Source of the DNA: Ferrimonas aestuarii | GTDB lineage: Bacteria > Pseudomonadota > Gammaproteobacteria > Enterobacterales > Shewanellaceae | Direction: 5' to 3' | Length of the DNA stretch: 64,000 nucleotides | Assembly (NCBI RefSeq): GCF_005116665.1 | Contig: NZ_SWCJ01000002.1 | Location: 124,001 to 188,000, forward strand | Part shown: positions 1-7,742 of the stretch, piece by piece | Position numbering within the stretch: the stretch's first letter is position 1 | Layout: each line of letters opens with the position of its first letter | Notes under the pieces: generated by a model | Database searches by the model: none | The model's input: the letters and a program-made list of their open reading frames with translations, nothing else | What the model was told of the DNA's origin: nothing | Position numbers and translations under genes: made by a program

Positions 1-344
1 GGCACGAGATTGAGCGCCAAGTCCACATTACAGGGCAGGTAGAGAAGCTGACTAAGTCTGAAGTCATTAGCTACTTTATGACTCGGCCCAAAGAGAGCCA
101 GATCGGTGCTTGGGCCTCAAACCAAAGCAGCAGAATTTCGGCGCGTCAGGTACTGGAAGCCAAGTTTTTAGAGCTAAAACAGAAATACGCCAAAGGCGAG
201 GTGCCGGTCCCCGATTTTTGGGGAGGCTATCGAGTTAAGGCAGACAGCTTTGAGTTTTGGCAAGGGGGCGACCGCCGACTGCATGATCGCTTCCTCTATT
301 CCCATACTGATGATGACTGGCAGATTGAGCGCTTGGCACCGTAA
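1..344 (+). CDS. pdxH: Pyridoxamine 5'-phosphate oxidase, C-terminal part
   Basis: This is the 3' end of pdxH; the frame is open from base 3 and the start lies left of the window. PdxH is a cytosolic FMN enzyme that oxidises pyridoxine or pyridoxamine 5'-phosphate to pyridoxal 5'-phosphate, the last step of PLP synthesis and salvage. The visible 113 residues carry the family's C-terminal half: ERQVHITG near the left edge, the SxIGAWAS segment, the VPxPxFWGGYRV segment and the closing RLHDRFLY...ERLAP. The family is about 215 residues, so roughly half is present. Identification is firm; nothing can be said about its promoter. Confidence 0.93.
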   Translation, partial: HEIERQVHITGQVEKLTKSEVISYFMTRPKESQIGAWASNQSSRISARQVLEAKFLELKQKYAKGEVPVPDFWGGYRVKADSFEFWQGGDRRLHDRFLYSHTDDDWQIERLAP

Positions 345-462
345 TAGGTCGTCCGTAGCTCAATTTGTCATAAGGTGCTGAGGTATCGATCTGTTTCGAC
401 CACTCAGCGTTAGAAACTGGATATAATGCCGCTGATAACCATAGCGATAATAGGAACTTTTT

Positions 463-1104
463 ATGTCTGATTTAGACCACCTTTTTGCTGCCAACCGCGA
501 ATGGGCCGAACGAATTCAAAAAGAGAGCCCAGAGTTTTTTGGTCAATTGGCGCAGCAACAGGCCCCCGAATACTTATGGATTGGGTGCTCAGACAGTCGC
601 GTTCCTGCTAACCAAATTATTGATCTGGCACCGGGTGAGGTGTTTGTTCATCGCAACATCGCCAATGTTGTGGTTCACAGCGATTTGAACTGCTTGTCGG
701 TGATTGAGTTTGCGATTGATGTACTCAAAGTGAAGCACGTCATGGTCGTCGGTCATTATGGCTGTAGCGGCGTGAAAGCGTCTATGGAAGATGACTACCT
801 TGGCTTGGCCAGTAACTGGCTTCGTCACGTTCGCGATACCTATAAAGAGCACCAGTTGCACCTTGATGCATTGCCAGAGGATGAGCGCAACGATCGACTG
901 TGCGAACTAAATGCCATTACTCAAGCGGCAAACGTGTGCCAGACCACCATCGCCAAAGCCGCGTGGGATAGAGGTCAAGAATTGACGGTTCACTCACTGA
1001 TCTACGGACTGAAAGACGGACGTCTTCGTGACCTAGGCCTAAGGGTTGATGGTCGAGGTCAGGTGTATCAGGCTCGCAAGCGTGCCATGGAGGCTCTGCT
1101 TTAA
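463..1104 (+). CDS. can: Beta-class carbonic anhydrase
   Basis: Zinc enzyme interconverting CO2 and bicarbonate in the cytosol, supplying bicarbonate for carboxylations. The 213-residue protein has the beta-class zinc ligands at the E. coli Can positions: Cys42 and Asp44 in CSDSRVPANQ, then His98 and Cys101 in GHYGCSG. Asp44/Arg46 form the conserved dyad. Length fits Can/YadF (about 220). The start is ATG. The gene stands alone between pdxH and an unrelated SRPBCC gene on the same strand, 63 bases downstream; no terminator is obvious after it. Confidence 0.95.
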   Translation: MSDLDHLFAANREWAERIQKESPEFFGQLAQQQAPEYLWIGCSDSRVPANQIIDLAPGEVFVHRNIANVVVHSDLNCLSVIEFAIDVLKVKHVMVVGHYGCSGVKASMEDDYLGLASNWLRHVRDTYKEHQLHLDALPEDERNDRLCELNAITQAANVCQTTIAKAAWDRGQELTVHSLIYGLKDGRLRDLGLRVDGRGQVYQARKRAMEALL

Positions 1105-1167
1105 TCACCTGTTCGCCCTTGCTTATTGTGCTATGTGACTCTATTTATTGTTATAGTTGTTGCAAAT

Positions 1168-1665
1168 ATGCCGAGAAGTGGGGGCGATGTGATCATTCGA
1201 GCCAAAAACAGCAAGTGCTTTAGCGCAGAGATCGCCCTTGGCTATCAAGTGGAGCAGGTAATGCCGCTCCTGTGCCCAGTGAAAGAACGAGACTGGGTAC
1301 CTGGTTGGGAGCCGCTGATGCTGTGGAGTGACTGTGGCGCTATCGAAACTGGCTGCACCTATACCACAGTAGACCCCCTTGGGGTGGCCATTTGGCAGGT
1401 GCTTCATTACCGGCTTGAACTGGGGCAAATTGAGCTTATGAAGGTGGTGGCCGATCAGATGCTGACTCACATCCAGCTCGATGTGGTCAGTGCGCCGAAA
1501 GGCTGCAAACTTAAGCTTAATTATCGTTTTACGGCGGTGGGAGATCGTGGCATCAACTATCTGCGACGTTTTGATGACCTTAAATGGCAGCAGTTTGTGG
1601 AACGCTGGCAGCAGGGAATTGAGCGCTATCTCAATTCCCACTGTGAGAACGCGTCGGCTATTTAG
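1168..1665 (+). CDS. SRPBCC/START-like protein
   Basis: About 165 residues with the look of an SRPBCC (Bet v 1/START-like) ligand-binding fold: an N-terminal strand, the segment CPVKERDWVPGW, a run of alternating strands, and a long C-terminal helix (FVERWQQGIERYL). Such proteins bind hydrophobic ligands; no substrate can be named. The start is uncertain: the frame is open from 1126, but that upstream stretch is AT-rich and looks like promoter, so ATG 1168 (or GTG 1189 after a G-rich stretch) is preferred. Its stop overlaps the 3' end of the convergent helicase gene by 8 bases. Confidence 0.6.
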   Translation: MPRSGGDVIIRAKNSKCFSAEIALGYQVEQVMPLLCPVKERDWVPGWEPLMLWSDCGAIETGCTYTTVDPLGVAIWQVLHYRLELGQIELMKVVADQMLTHIQLDVVSAPKGCKLKLNYRFTAVGDRGINYLRRFDDLKWQQFVERWQQGIERYLNSHCENASAI

Positions 1666-2908
1666 TCCTGCCGTCTTTGGCGGCTGCCTCCCTTAATTTG
1701 TCTTTTTTACTCTTACGTTTGCCTTTGACCGGTTGCGGCCCTTTGGGTTTTGGCTGCGCGGCTTGCTGGCGGCTAAATCCGTCAAGTTGCTCACGAGTAA
1801 CCTTTTGTCCCATCTTTTTCTCAATTAGCGCGAAATGAGCGTCATCGTCGGCACCGATAAAGGTGAGGGCGACGCCTTGATTTTGTTGGCGACCCGTGCG
1901 GCCAATACGGTGGACGTAATCTGCAGGAGAGCGGGGCAGATCGTAATTGACCACACAGGGCAGGGCATCTACATCCAATCCTCGCGCGGCCAAATCCGTG
2001 GCAATGAGGATGCGAAGCGTCCCGAGCTTAAAATCGCGTAGGGACGCTTGACGAGCCCCTTGGCTCATGTCTCCATGCAGGGTGTCGACGTCGTAGCCGG
2101 CGCGATGGAGTTTGGTGGCGAGGTTGTTGGCGCTGCGTTTACTCGCGGCAAAGATCAGCACCTGACGCCACTGATGGTGTTCAATCAGTTGTTGAAGCGC
2201 TTGATTGCGGTTCGCTGGGTCAATCTCGATGGCTCGCTGATGGATCTGCTCGCTGACGCTGGCTTCACTGGTCACTTCGAGCCACACTGGAGAACACAAC
2301 CACTGCTGTGCCAGTTGCTCTGTATCTTTGGAAAAGGTGGCTGAGAACAACAAGGTTTGCCGCTTTTTCGGAAGCAGCGCTTTAATCGCCTCCAGTTCCT
2401 CTGAAAACCCTAAAGCCAGCATTTTGTCGGCCTCGTCCAACACCAATTGAGTGGTTTGGCTAAGGCTGATGGCATTTTGGTTAATCAGATCCAGAAGGCG
2501 GCCTGGGGTCGCGATCAGCAGATCGCAGCCACCTCGAAGTGCCAGCATCTGAGGGTTAATGCTGACGCCGCCATACACCGCCTTGATCTTTAGCGGTTCG
2601 GGCAACCCAAAGGCAAAGCTTTTCAGGCTCTCTGCAATTTGCGATGCCAATTCTCGAGTGGGCGCTAAGATAAGCGTTGGTGTGACGTTGGTGCGGCCAC
2701 GGCTCGACTTAGGCTGCTGGGCACGTTGAAGCAGCGGTAGACCAAAAGCGGCAGTTTTCCCTGATCCGGTTTGAGCAATGCCGATGATGTCTTTGTTATC
2801 AAGAACATGAGGGATTGCTTGTTGCTGAATTAGCGTAGGGGTCTGATACCCTAATTGGGCAAGGTGCTGGCTTAGGGCGTCGGATAAACCGAGGGAAGGA
2901 AAGGGCAT
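1658..2908 (-). CDS. rhlE: DEAD-box ATP-dependent RNA helicase, RhlE type
   Basis: ATP-dependent RNA unwinding, acting in RNA decay or ribosome assembly in the cytosol. The 416-residue protein has the motifs in order: an N-terminal F-x-x-L-G-L Q-motif region, Walker A AQTGSGKT (45-52), PTRELA, GG and TPGR, the DEAD box (VLDEADKML), SAT (LLFSATFS), then the second RecA domain with TDLAARGLD and HRIGRTGR. A lysine-rich tail of about 40 residues follows (KGKRKSKKDKLREA). The N-terminus resembles RhlE rather than SrmB or DbpA; assignment within the RhlE group is likely but not certain. Convergent with the SRPBCC gene. Confidence 0.9.
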   Translation of the reverse strand: MPFPSLGLSDALSQHLAQLGYQTPTLIQQQAIPHVLDNKDIIGIAQTGSGKTAAFGLPLLQRAQQPKSSRGRTNVTPTLILAPTRELASQIAESLKSFAFGLPEPLKIKAVYGGVSINPQMLALRGGCDLLIATPGRLLDLINQNAISLSQTTQLVLDEADKMLALGFSEELEAIKALLPKKRQTLLFSATFSKDTEQLAQQWLCSPVWLEVTSEASVSEQIHQRAIEIDPANRNQALQQLIEHHQWRQVLIFAASKRSANNLATKLHRAGYDVDTLHGDMSQGARQASLRDFKLGTLRILIATDLAARGLDVDALPCVVNYDLPRSPADYVHRIGRTGRQQNQGVALTFIGADDDAHFALIEKKMGQKVTREQLDGFSRQQAAQPKPKGPQPVKGKRKSKKDKLREAAAKDGRTK

Positions 2909-3040
2909 GGATAGCGCTCAGCTGTAAAAACCGGCGAGTATAGCAAAGGCGAGCGGTTGCAGGAACCACATTGCTAACCCTTGTGGCTTAGTCTTGAAGT
3001 TGAATTTGGTTGGGCGCCAGCCTAGGCTGGCGCGATGGCA

Positions 3041-3214
3041 TTATTCAGCGGTGCTGTCTTCACAGCTCTTGGCAAACTGCGCTAATTCGTCGGCGAACAC
3101 CTGGTGCAATTCCTCTTCGATGTCACGAAGGCGCTCCCTTAGCTCTGGAATGCTGTTCGCATTTCGGAAGTGGTCATGCAGCAAATCAGATAATTGTGTT
3201 GAGTTCGTTTCCAT
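3041..3214 (-). CDS. Small acidic hypothetical protein (57 aa)
   Basis: A complete short gene: ATG at 3214, TAA at 3041-3043, preceded by a strong GGAGGG ribosome binding site 5 bases before the start. The 57-residue product begins METNSTQLSDLLHDHF and is rich in Glu, Arg and Asp, predicted as two helices (ELRERLRDIEEELHQVF, then DELAQFAKSCED). It has no signal peptide or membrane segment. I do not recognise the family. It sits alone between the M61 peptidase gene and the helicase gene, same strand, and is followed by a 20-base perfect palindrome (3014-3033) that lacks a T-tract. Confidence 0.6.
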   Translation of the reverse strand: METNSTQLSDLLHDHFRNANSIPELRERLRDIEEELHQVFADELAQFAKSCEDSTAE

Positions 3215-3304
3215 GAATGACCCTCCAGCACTTGATGTAATTCACGACCTAGGTTCACTGTAGTTTTATCAAAATTGACCAAGGTTAGCTAAGACTTGTT
3301 GGTC

Positions 3305-3333
3305 GCTGGTGCCAATTTTTCATCGGCACCAGC
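3305..3333 (-). terminator. Hairpin after M61 peptidase gene
   Basis: Perfect 9-bp inverted repeat GCTGGTGCC/GGCACCAGC with an 11-base loop, about 20 bases past the stop of the M61 gene. There is no T-run after it on the minus strand, so it is a weak or Rho-assisted terminator or only a 3' stabiliser. Confidence 0.35.
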
Positions 3334-3354
3334 CCAAAACGCCTTTTGTTTAGC

Positions 3355-5109
3355 TCAAAGCCAGAGTTTGACCAGATTCTCATCGAATATCTCGAGCTGT
3401 GCGGTCGTTATAACCGCTGGCTCAAGAGTGATCTCCCCGGACATCAGCTCATCTCTGCGAAACCAATGGCAACAAAGCGTACTTCCTGGTTCGTAACGGC
3501 TCAGCTGTTTATCAAGATTAGCAGAAACCTGCAGACCGTCGATGGCAATTAAGCGATCGCCGGCGCTCATTCCGGCCTGATGAGCCGCGCCGCCTTGGCG
3601 GACACTGGCTAGGCGAACGCCAAAATCGTCCGCTTTGTAGAGCGCACCTAGCTCAACCTTTGCGCCTTTGCCGATGCCGCCTTTATCGCTATTGCTTGAG
3701 GCGCTGCGCATGGAGAGTTTTACGCCCACCTTTTCCAGTAGCTCTGCCAGTGGCAGATCGTCGGTCTTGGTGAGCCACGCGAACAGCTCTGTGGCGTCTC
3801 TGCCTAGCAGCGATTCCACAATCTGTTGATGGGTATTGTCCAAGGTGCCGATGCCTTTGCTGCCAAATTGCTCCCAAAGCACCGTCATCAATTGATCTAG
3901 ATTGGCTTTGCCTTGGGTTTCCGTACGCAGGGTTAGGTCCAGCATCAGCGCGAACAGCGCCCCTTTGGTGTAGTAGCTGACAATGGCATCTTGAGCGTTC
4001 TCACCCTGCTGATAGAAGGTGGTCCAGGTGTTAAAAGAGGATTTTGCCAAACTTTGTTTAAAGCGGCCTTGACCACGAAGGACTCGGGTAAAGGTTTGGC
4101 TCAGTAGATCAAGGTAGCTGTCGCGATCGATGCAGCCGGAGCGGAAAGTAAGCAGATCATCATAGTAGGAGGTGATCCCCTCATAGGCCCACAGCTGCGT
4201 GGTGTAGCTCTCGGCTGACAACTCGTAAGGGATAAAGCGCTGTGGCTTAATGCGCTTTACGTTCCAGTTATGGAAATACTCGTGGGTGCACAGGGTCAAA
4301 AAGGTTCGATAGCCATCGGTGACGTCGGTTTCTGTTTTACTTGGCAGATCACCACGGCCACACATCAGTGCGGTGGAGTTGCGGTGCTCTAGGCCACCGA
4401 AGCCATCGCCCACCACCATGGTGAGGAACAGGTAGTAGTCGTATGGGGCTTGGCCGCCGAAAAAATCGATTTCGGTTTGGCAGATCTTTTTGAGATCCGC
4501 ACAGATGCGGTCGGTATCCGCCATCTGTTTACCGGTCAGCACCAGATCGTGTTGAACGCCGCCCGCTTCAAAGCTGGCCAAGGTGAAATCACCCATCTCG
4601 ACGGGATGATCAATGAGGGCATCGTAGTCCTCGGCTCCATAGTCACCAAATTGATATCGTTCGGTGCCATTGATCGGCGTCAGTCCTGTGGCCACTCGCC
4701 AGTGACTTAGCGAGCCTTCTGGGGCTTTGATGGCGAGGCTCACCGGTTCAGATTCACGCCCTTCCACCTTTAAGAACGTGCTAGTGCCGTTAAAAAAGCC
4801 ATGGGTTTGGTCAAGGTGGGCGCTACGTACCGACAGATCCCAAGCGTAAACTTGGTAGCGAATCGAGAGCTGCTCACAGTCGCTATCAAGCTCCCAAGTC
4901 TGTTTGTCCAGTTGGGTAAGTGCTACAGGCTCGCCACTTTGCATGGCATGAACGTTAATTAGATTCTTACAGAAGTCTCGGACCATATAACTTCCAGGAA
5001 TCCAACTAGGCAGGCTGAAGCGTTGACCTTTCGAAGCGTGGGCTAATTGGATTTCCACCTCAAACAGGTGAGCGGCGGCATCTGTGATGCCAATCTGATA
5101 TTGAATCAT
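3355..5109 (-). CDS. M61 family metallopeptidase with PDZ domain
   Basis: A 584-residue peptidase of family M61 (glycyl aminopeptidase type). The zinc motif HEYFH lies at residues 276-280 in CTHEYFHNWNVKR, and the M61 hallmark GLEHRNST precedes it near residue 240. An N-terminal beta domain (about 1-170) leads into the catalytic domain, and residues around 480-560 form a PDZ domain (GVRLASVRQGGAAHQAGMSA, then GDRLIAIDG). No signal peptide is seen, so a cytosolic location is likely. The start is ATG with AAGGA 6 bases upstream. Members remove N-terminal Gly or Ala from peptides; the actual substrate here is unknown. Confidence 0.88.
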   Translation of the reverse strand: MIQYQIGITDAAAHLFEVEIQLAHASKGQRFSLPSWIPGSYMVRDFCKNLINVHAMQSGEPVALTQLDKQTWELDSDCEQLSIRYQVYAWDLSVRSAHLDQTHGFFNGTSTFLKVEGRESEPVSLAIKAPEGSLSHWRVATGLTPINGTERYQFGDYGAEDYDALIDHPVEMGDFTLASFEAGGVQHDLVLTGKQMADTDRICADLKKICQTEIDFFGGQAPYDYYLFLTMVVGDGFGGLEHRNSTALMCGRGDLPSKTETDVTDGYRTFLTLCTHEYFHNWNVKRIKPQRFIPYELSAESYTTQLWAYEGITSYYDDLLTFRSGCIDRDSYLDLLSQTFTRVLRGQGRFKQSLAKSSFNTWTTFYQQGENAQDAIVSYYTKGALFALMLDLTLRTETQGKANLDQLMTVLWEQFGSKGIGTLDNTHQQIVESLLGRDATELFAWLTKTDDLPLAELLEKVGVKLSMRSASSNSDKGGIGKGAKVELGALYKADDFGVRLASVRQGGAAHQAGMSAGDRLIAIDGLQVSANLDKQLSRYEPGSTLCCHWFRRDELMSGEITLEPAVITTAQLEIFDENLVKLWL

Positions 5110-5218
5110 ATGAGGTCCTTCACGTCGGTCAGCGGAGTAATGTTTGATCCGCGTAATATAATAATTGGTGATTAGTGGTTAACATCGGCACCAGCGATTA
5201 ACTGTGTTTTGAGTTGCT

Positions 5219-5335
5219 ATGTTCGATGCCATGTCTACATTTTGTCGTATTGCGACGCCATTTCTTGTCAGCCTGTTGGTGTATCTGCTTGCGGTCGTTT
5301 TCACCTGGGTGACGGAGAAAAATCGACAAGTCTAA
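5219..5335 (+). CDS. Putative small membrane protein (38 aa)
   Basis: Short open frame ATG 5219 to TAA 5335 in the 317-base gap between the divergent M61 and hinT genes. The product has one clear hydrophobic segment (PFLVSLLVYLLAVVFTWV) followed by a charged tail (TEKNRQV), the usual shape of a small inner-membrane protein. The ribosome binding site is poor (TGAG), which limits confidence; an internal ATG at codon 5 is an alternative start. No family recognised. The remainder of the gap shows no other gene. Confidence 0.35.
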   Translation: MFDAMSTFCRIATPFLVSLLVYLLAVVFTWVTEKNRQV

Positions 5336-5426
5336 AGATAAGCTGTTGCTGTTAATCAATTTTCCTAAATTCACTTTGCTAAGTATACTGGCTAAATCAG
5401 ATAAATGAGCCTGTTTGGAGGCAACC

Positions 5427-5777
5427 GTGGCCGAAGAAACCATCTTTTCTAAAATTATCCGTCGAGAGATCCCAGCGGAGATCCTATACCAAGACGATTT
5501 GGTTACTGCCTTTCGTGATATCAGCCCTCGAGCGCCGACTCACATCCTAATCATCCCCAATACCGTCATTCCGACGGTCGATGACGTCAAGTCAGCTGAT
5601 GAAGCCGCGTTGGGTCGCATGGTCACCGTGGCTGCGAAGCTGGCGAAAGAGGCGGGCATCGATGAAGATGGTTATCGTTTGATAATGAACTGCAAGGAGC
5701 ATGGGGGGCAGGAGGTTTACCACATCCACATGCACCTGCTGGGCGGTCGCCCTCTAGGGCCGATGCTGGCGCACTAA
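5427..5777 (+). CDS. hinT: HIT family purine nucleoside phosphoramidase
   Basis: HinT hydrolyses adenosine 5'-phosphoramidates and acyl-AMP adducts in the cytosol. The histidine triad reads HIHMH in [21 protein letters not shown], nearly identical to E. coli HinT, as is the N-terminus [16 protein letters not shown]. The start chosen is GTG 5427, which has GGAG 6 bases upstream and yields a 116-residue protein starting where E. coli HinT starts; an upstream TTG at 5415 would add four residues and has no good site. Stand-alone gene. Confidence 0.94.
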   Translation: MAEETIFSKIIRREIPAEILYQDDLVTAFRDISPRAPTHILIIPNTVIPTVDDVKSADEAALGRMVTVAAKLAKEAGIDEDGYRLIMNCKEHGGQEVYHIHMHLLGGRPLGPMLAH

Positions 5778-6038
5778 ACGATGGCTAACGAGGGGATTGT
5801 CCATTAATTGGGCGTATCCTTTCTTTTACAGCTTAGACCGGTGTGCGCCGGTTTAAGTTGTTTGCTGTTATGACAATTGCACTAGGCCAATGGTACTATC
5901 TGCATCGCCTTGCGGTGCCGGTCATCGTTTAGGTGGTTATAAGGATAAAAAACTCTATAAGGAATTTAAGTCATGCCGTCTGTTGTCTCACCTTTGTGTG
6001 TCGACTGTCGCTTTGATTCCCAAGCGATGGGGGTGTAA

Positions 6039-6533
6039 ATGCAGCCTCATAACTCGGAATACTTCCCGCAAACCGAACTCATTACACGCTTTGTTAACTC
6101 TCTGGCTCAGTGCCGAAAGCTGAAGGTAGAAACCTTAGAGGCCAGCGAACATCACGTTCTGCTTAAGTTGCCTTATCAGCAGGAGCTGATCGGCTACCCT
6201 GAAACTCAAGTTCTCCACGGTGGGGTGATCACCACCTTAATGGATACCGCATCTGGTGCAGCGGTGATTGCTGCCATTGAGTCTCAAGAAAATCAGATTG
6301 AACTGTGCCCAACGCTGGATCTTCGCGTGGATTACATGCGTTCCGCCGTTCCCGGCGAGCCGGTCTATGCCATGGTGGAGTGCTTTAAGCTCACCAGCTC
6401 CGTTGCCTTCACTCGAGGCGTTGCCTACCAAGATTCCATCGATAACCCCATTGCTCAGGTCGTGTGCTCCTTTATGCGCATCGGTCCGGAGTTGGTGACC
6501 GAGGAATTTAGACGTACGCTGCTGGGAGAGTAA
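6039..6533 (+). CDS. Hotdog-fold thioesterase (PaaI/4HBT type), first of pair
   Basis: A 164-residue hotdog-fold acyl-CoA thioesterase-like protein. The characteristic active-site segment is VLHGGVITTLMDTASGAAV, followed by the strand pattern LDLRVDYMRSAVPGEPV of the PaaI family. The substrate acyl-CoA is unknown. A 21-codon frame (5973-6038) ends exactly where this ATG begins, so it may be translationally coupled to a leader. Its stop overlaps the next ATG by one base (TAATG), making a two-gene unit of homologous thioesterases, probably acting as a heteromer or on related substrates (inference). Confidence 0.8.
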   Translation: MQPHNSEYFPQTELITRFVNSLAQCRKLKVETLEASEHHVLLKLPYQQELIGYPETQVLHGGVITTLMDTASGAAVIAAIESQENQIELCPTLDLRVDYMRSAVPGEPVYAMVECFKLTSSVAFTRGVAYQDSIDNPIAQVVCSFMRIGPELVTEEFRRTLLGE

Positions 6534-6967
6534 TGGTGGATATTAGAAATTTAGTTGAAGACGCCATCGCCAACCGGGATTACACCGAGCTTCTGGCTGT
6601 GGTGCCGTATGCCCAGCACCTGGGGATGGAGTGTGACCAACTGGGCGAGGAGTTGGTGTTTCGCCTGCCAAACAACCCAGAAAATATGGGTAACCCGATG
6701 TTGCCTGCACTCCATGGCGGCGTGATTGCCGGTTTTATGGAGATGGCGGCGATGGTACAGTTGATGGTGGTTTTGCATACCAGTCGTGTACCAAAAATTG
6801 TCGACTTCTCAATTGATTATTTACGTGCAGGATACGCCAGAGAGACCTATGCTGAATGCCGTATTACTCGTCAAGGTCGCCGAGTTGCCAATGTGTCAGT
6901 GTCTGCTTGGCAAACCAGTCGCAAACAGCCGATCGCAACGGCTAGGGCGCATTTTTTGATCGATTAA
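6533..6967 (+). CDS. Hotdog-fold thioesterase, second of pair
   Basis: A 144-residue PaaI-like hotdog protein. The active-site segment is ALHGGVIAGFMEMAAMVQL: the HGG is kept, while the Asp seen in the partner (TLMDTAS) is Glu here (FMEMAA). The strand VDFSIDYLRAG aligns with VDYMRSA of the first copy, so the two arose by old tandem duplication. It is coupled to the first by a 1-base overlap and followed 25 bases later by a lipoprotein gene in the same direction, so all three may form one transcript. Confidence 0.78.
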   Translation: MVDIRNLVEDAIANRDYTELLAVVPYAQHLGMECDQLGEELVFRLPNNPENMGNPMLPALHGGVIAGFMEMAAMVQLMVVLHTSRVPKIVDFSIDYLRAGYARETYAECRITRQGRRVANVSVSAWQTSRKQPIATARAHFLID

Positions 6968-6992
6968 GTTCATAAAGCCGATAGGAGTGCCG

Positions 6993-7385
6993 ATGAAACG
7001 CGTAATGGTTGTAGCCTTAGTGGCCGCATTGGTTGGGTGTTCGACCACCACCTCTGGTTTGGTTGTGCACTCCAGTTCCGCTGAAGATGTTCAGATTAAT
7101 AACGGTGCCCTAGGGCGGGATCTTAGCCTAGTTTCCGTTAACAAGGGGCGCTTAAATGGCCGCCTTCAAGGACGGGTTAACTTAGAATCGAACAGCAGTA
7201 GCGATCTCTACCTGCAATATCGGTTCTCCTTTTTTGACGGGGAGGGGGTGTTGCAGGAGTCCGCTCATGACGGCTGGCACAGCCTGAACTTAGCTGGCGG
7301 CGAACGTAGGCAGGTATCTTCGTTATCCTTGAACAGTAAAGCGGAAGATTTTCGTTTTGAGATACGCCGAATCATCTCTGATTAA
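6993..7385 (+). CDS. YcfL-like (DUF1425) lipoprotein
   Basis: A 130-residue exported lipoprotein. From ATG 6993 (TAGGAG site 5 bases upstream; a GTG at 6987 is inside that site) the signal peptide MKRVMVVALVAALVGC gives a lipobox LVGC with Cys16. The mature part resembles the DUF1425/YcfL fold: QYRFSFFDGEGV matches the VHYRFYWYDARG block of E. coli YcfL. In enterics ycfL neighbours the lpoB penicillin-binding-protein activator gene; that neighbour is absent here. Function unknown. A strong terminator follows. Confidence 0.7.
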   Translation: MKRVMVVALVAALVGCSTTTSGLVVHSSSAEDVQINNGALGRDLSLVSVNKGRLNGRLQGRVNLESNSSSDLYLQYRFSFFDGEGVLQESAHDGWHSLNLAGGERRQVSSLSLNSKAEDFRFEIRRIISD

Positions 7386-7467
7386 ACTTATCTCTGGCTA
7401 TCCCGTTAGCTTTGTTGCCGCTCTCGGTTGGCAAATGCTTCTTTAAAGTATTTCTTCCAAAGGAAAC

Positions 7468-7506
7468 ACCAAAACCGGCGCCTCGTGCGCCGGTTTTGGT
7501 TTGTTC
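7468..7506 (+). terminator. Strong intrinsic terminator
   Basis: A 14-bp perfect stem (ACCAAAACCGGCGC, loop CTCGT, GCGCCGGTTTTGGT) followed by TTGTT, about 80 bases after the YcfL-like gene. The stem ends are A/T-rich, so it could work in both directions. It separates the lipoprotein gene from the riboswitch-controlled thiamine operon. Confidence 0.85.
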
Positions 7507-7579
7507 GCTGTTTTTATAGCCGTTTGTTGTTACAAAACTGCCGTTTTTGTTGGTGGTTTCTGTTACCATCGGCGGTGAA

Positions 7580-7680
7580 CCTCGGGGTGTGTTTTGACAC
7601 TGAGATTTGAGCAGTTGCCGCTGGGCCTGCTTAAGAACCCGCGAACCTGATCCGGATGATACCGGCGTAGGAAAGGTCAC
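7580..7680 (+). promoter_or_regulatory. TPP riboswitch (THI element)
   Basis: The conserved thi-box blocks are present in order: CTCGGGGTGT, ACACTGAGAT, GAACCTGATCCGG, ATGATACCGGCGTAGGAAAG. The first stem (CGGGGTG.../...GAACC region) and the pyrophosphate-sensing helix (GATCCGG/CCGGC) are intact. It lies about 65 bases before the TonB receptor start and is expected to shut the operon off when thiamine pyrophosphate is abundant. A T-run (CCTTTTTTACC) before the start could belong to the expression platform, but no clean terminator stem is evident. Confidence 0.93.
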
Positions 7681-7742
7681 TACTTCCCCTTATCGCCCTC
7701 ATTCGGTCCTTTTTTACCTTGATTGTGAGAAGTCAAAAGGAC

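Noticed and set aside
1141..1641. Antisense frame opposite the SRPBCC gene
   Set aside because: Shadow; the plus strand shows the recognisable WVPGW family pattern.
3014..3033. 20-base perfect palindrome GCGCCAGCC TA GGCTGGCGC
   Set aside because: Lacks a T-run on either strand, so not called a terminator; could be a protein-binding site but nothing supports which.
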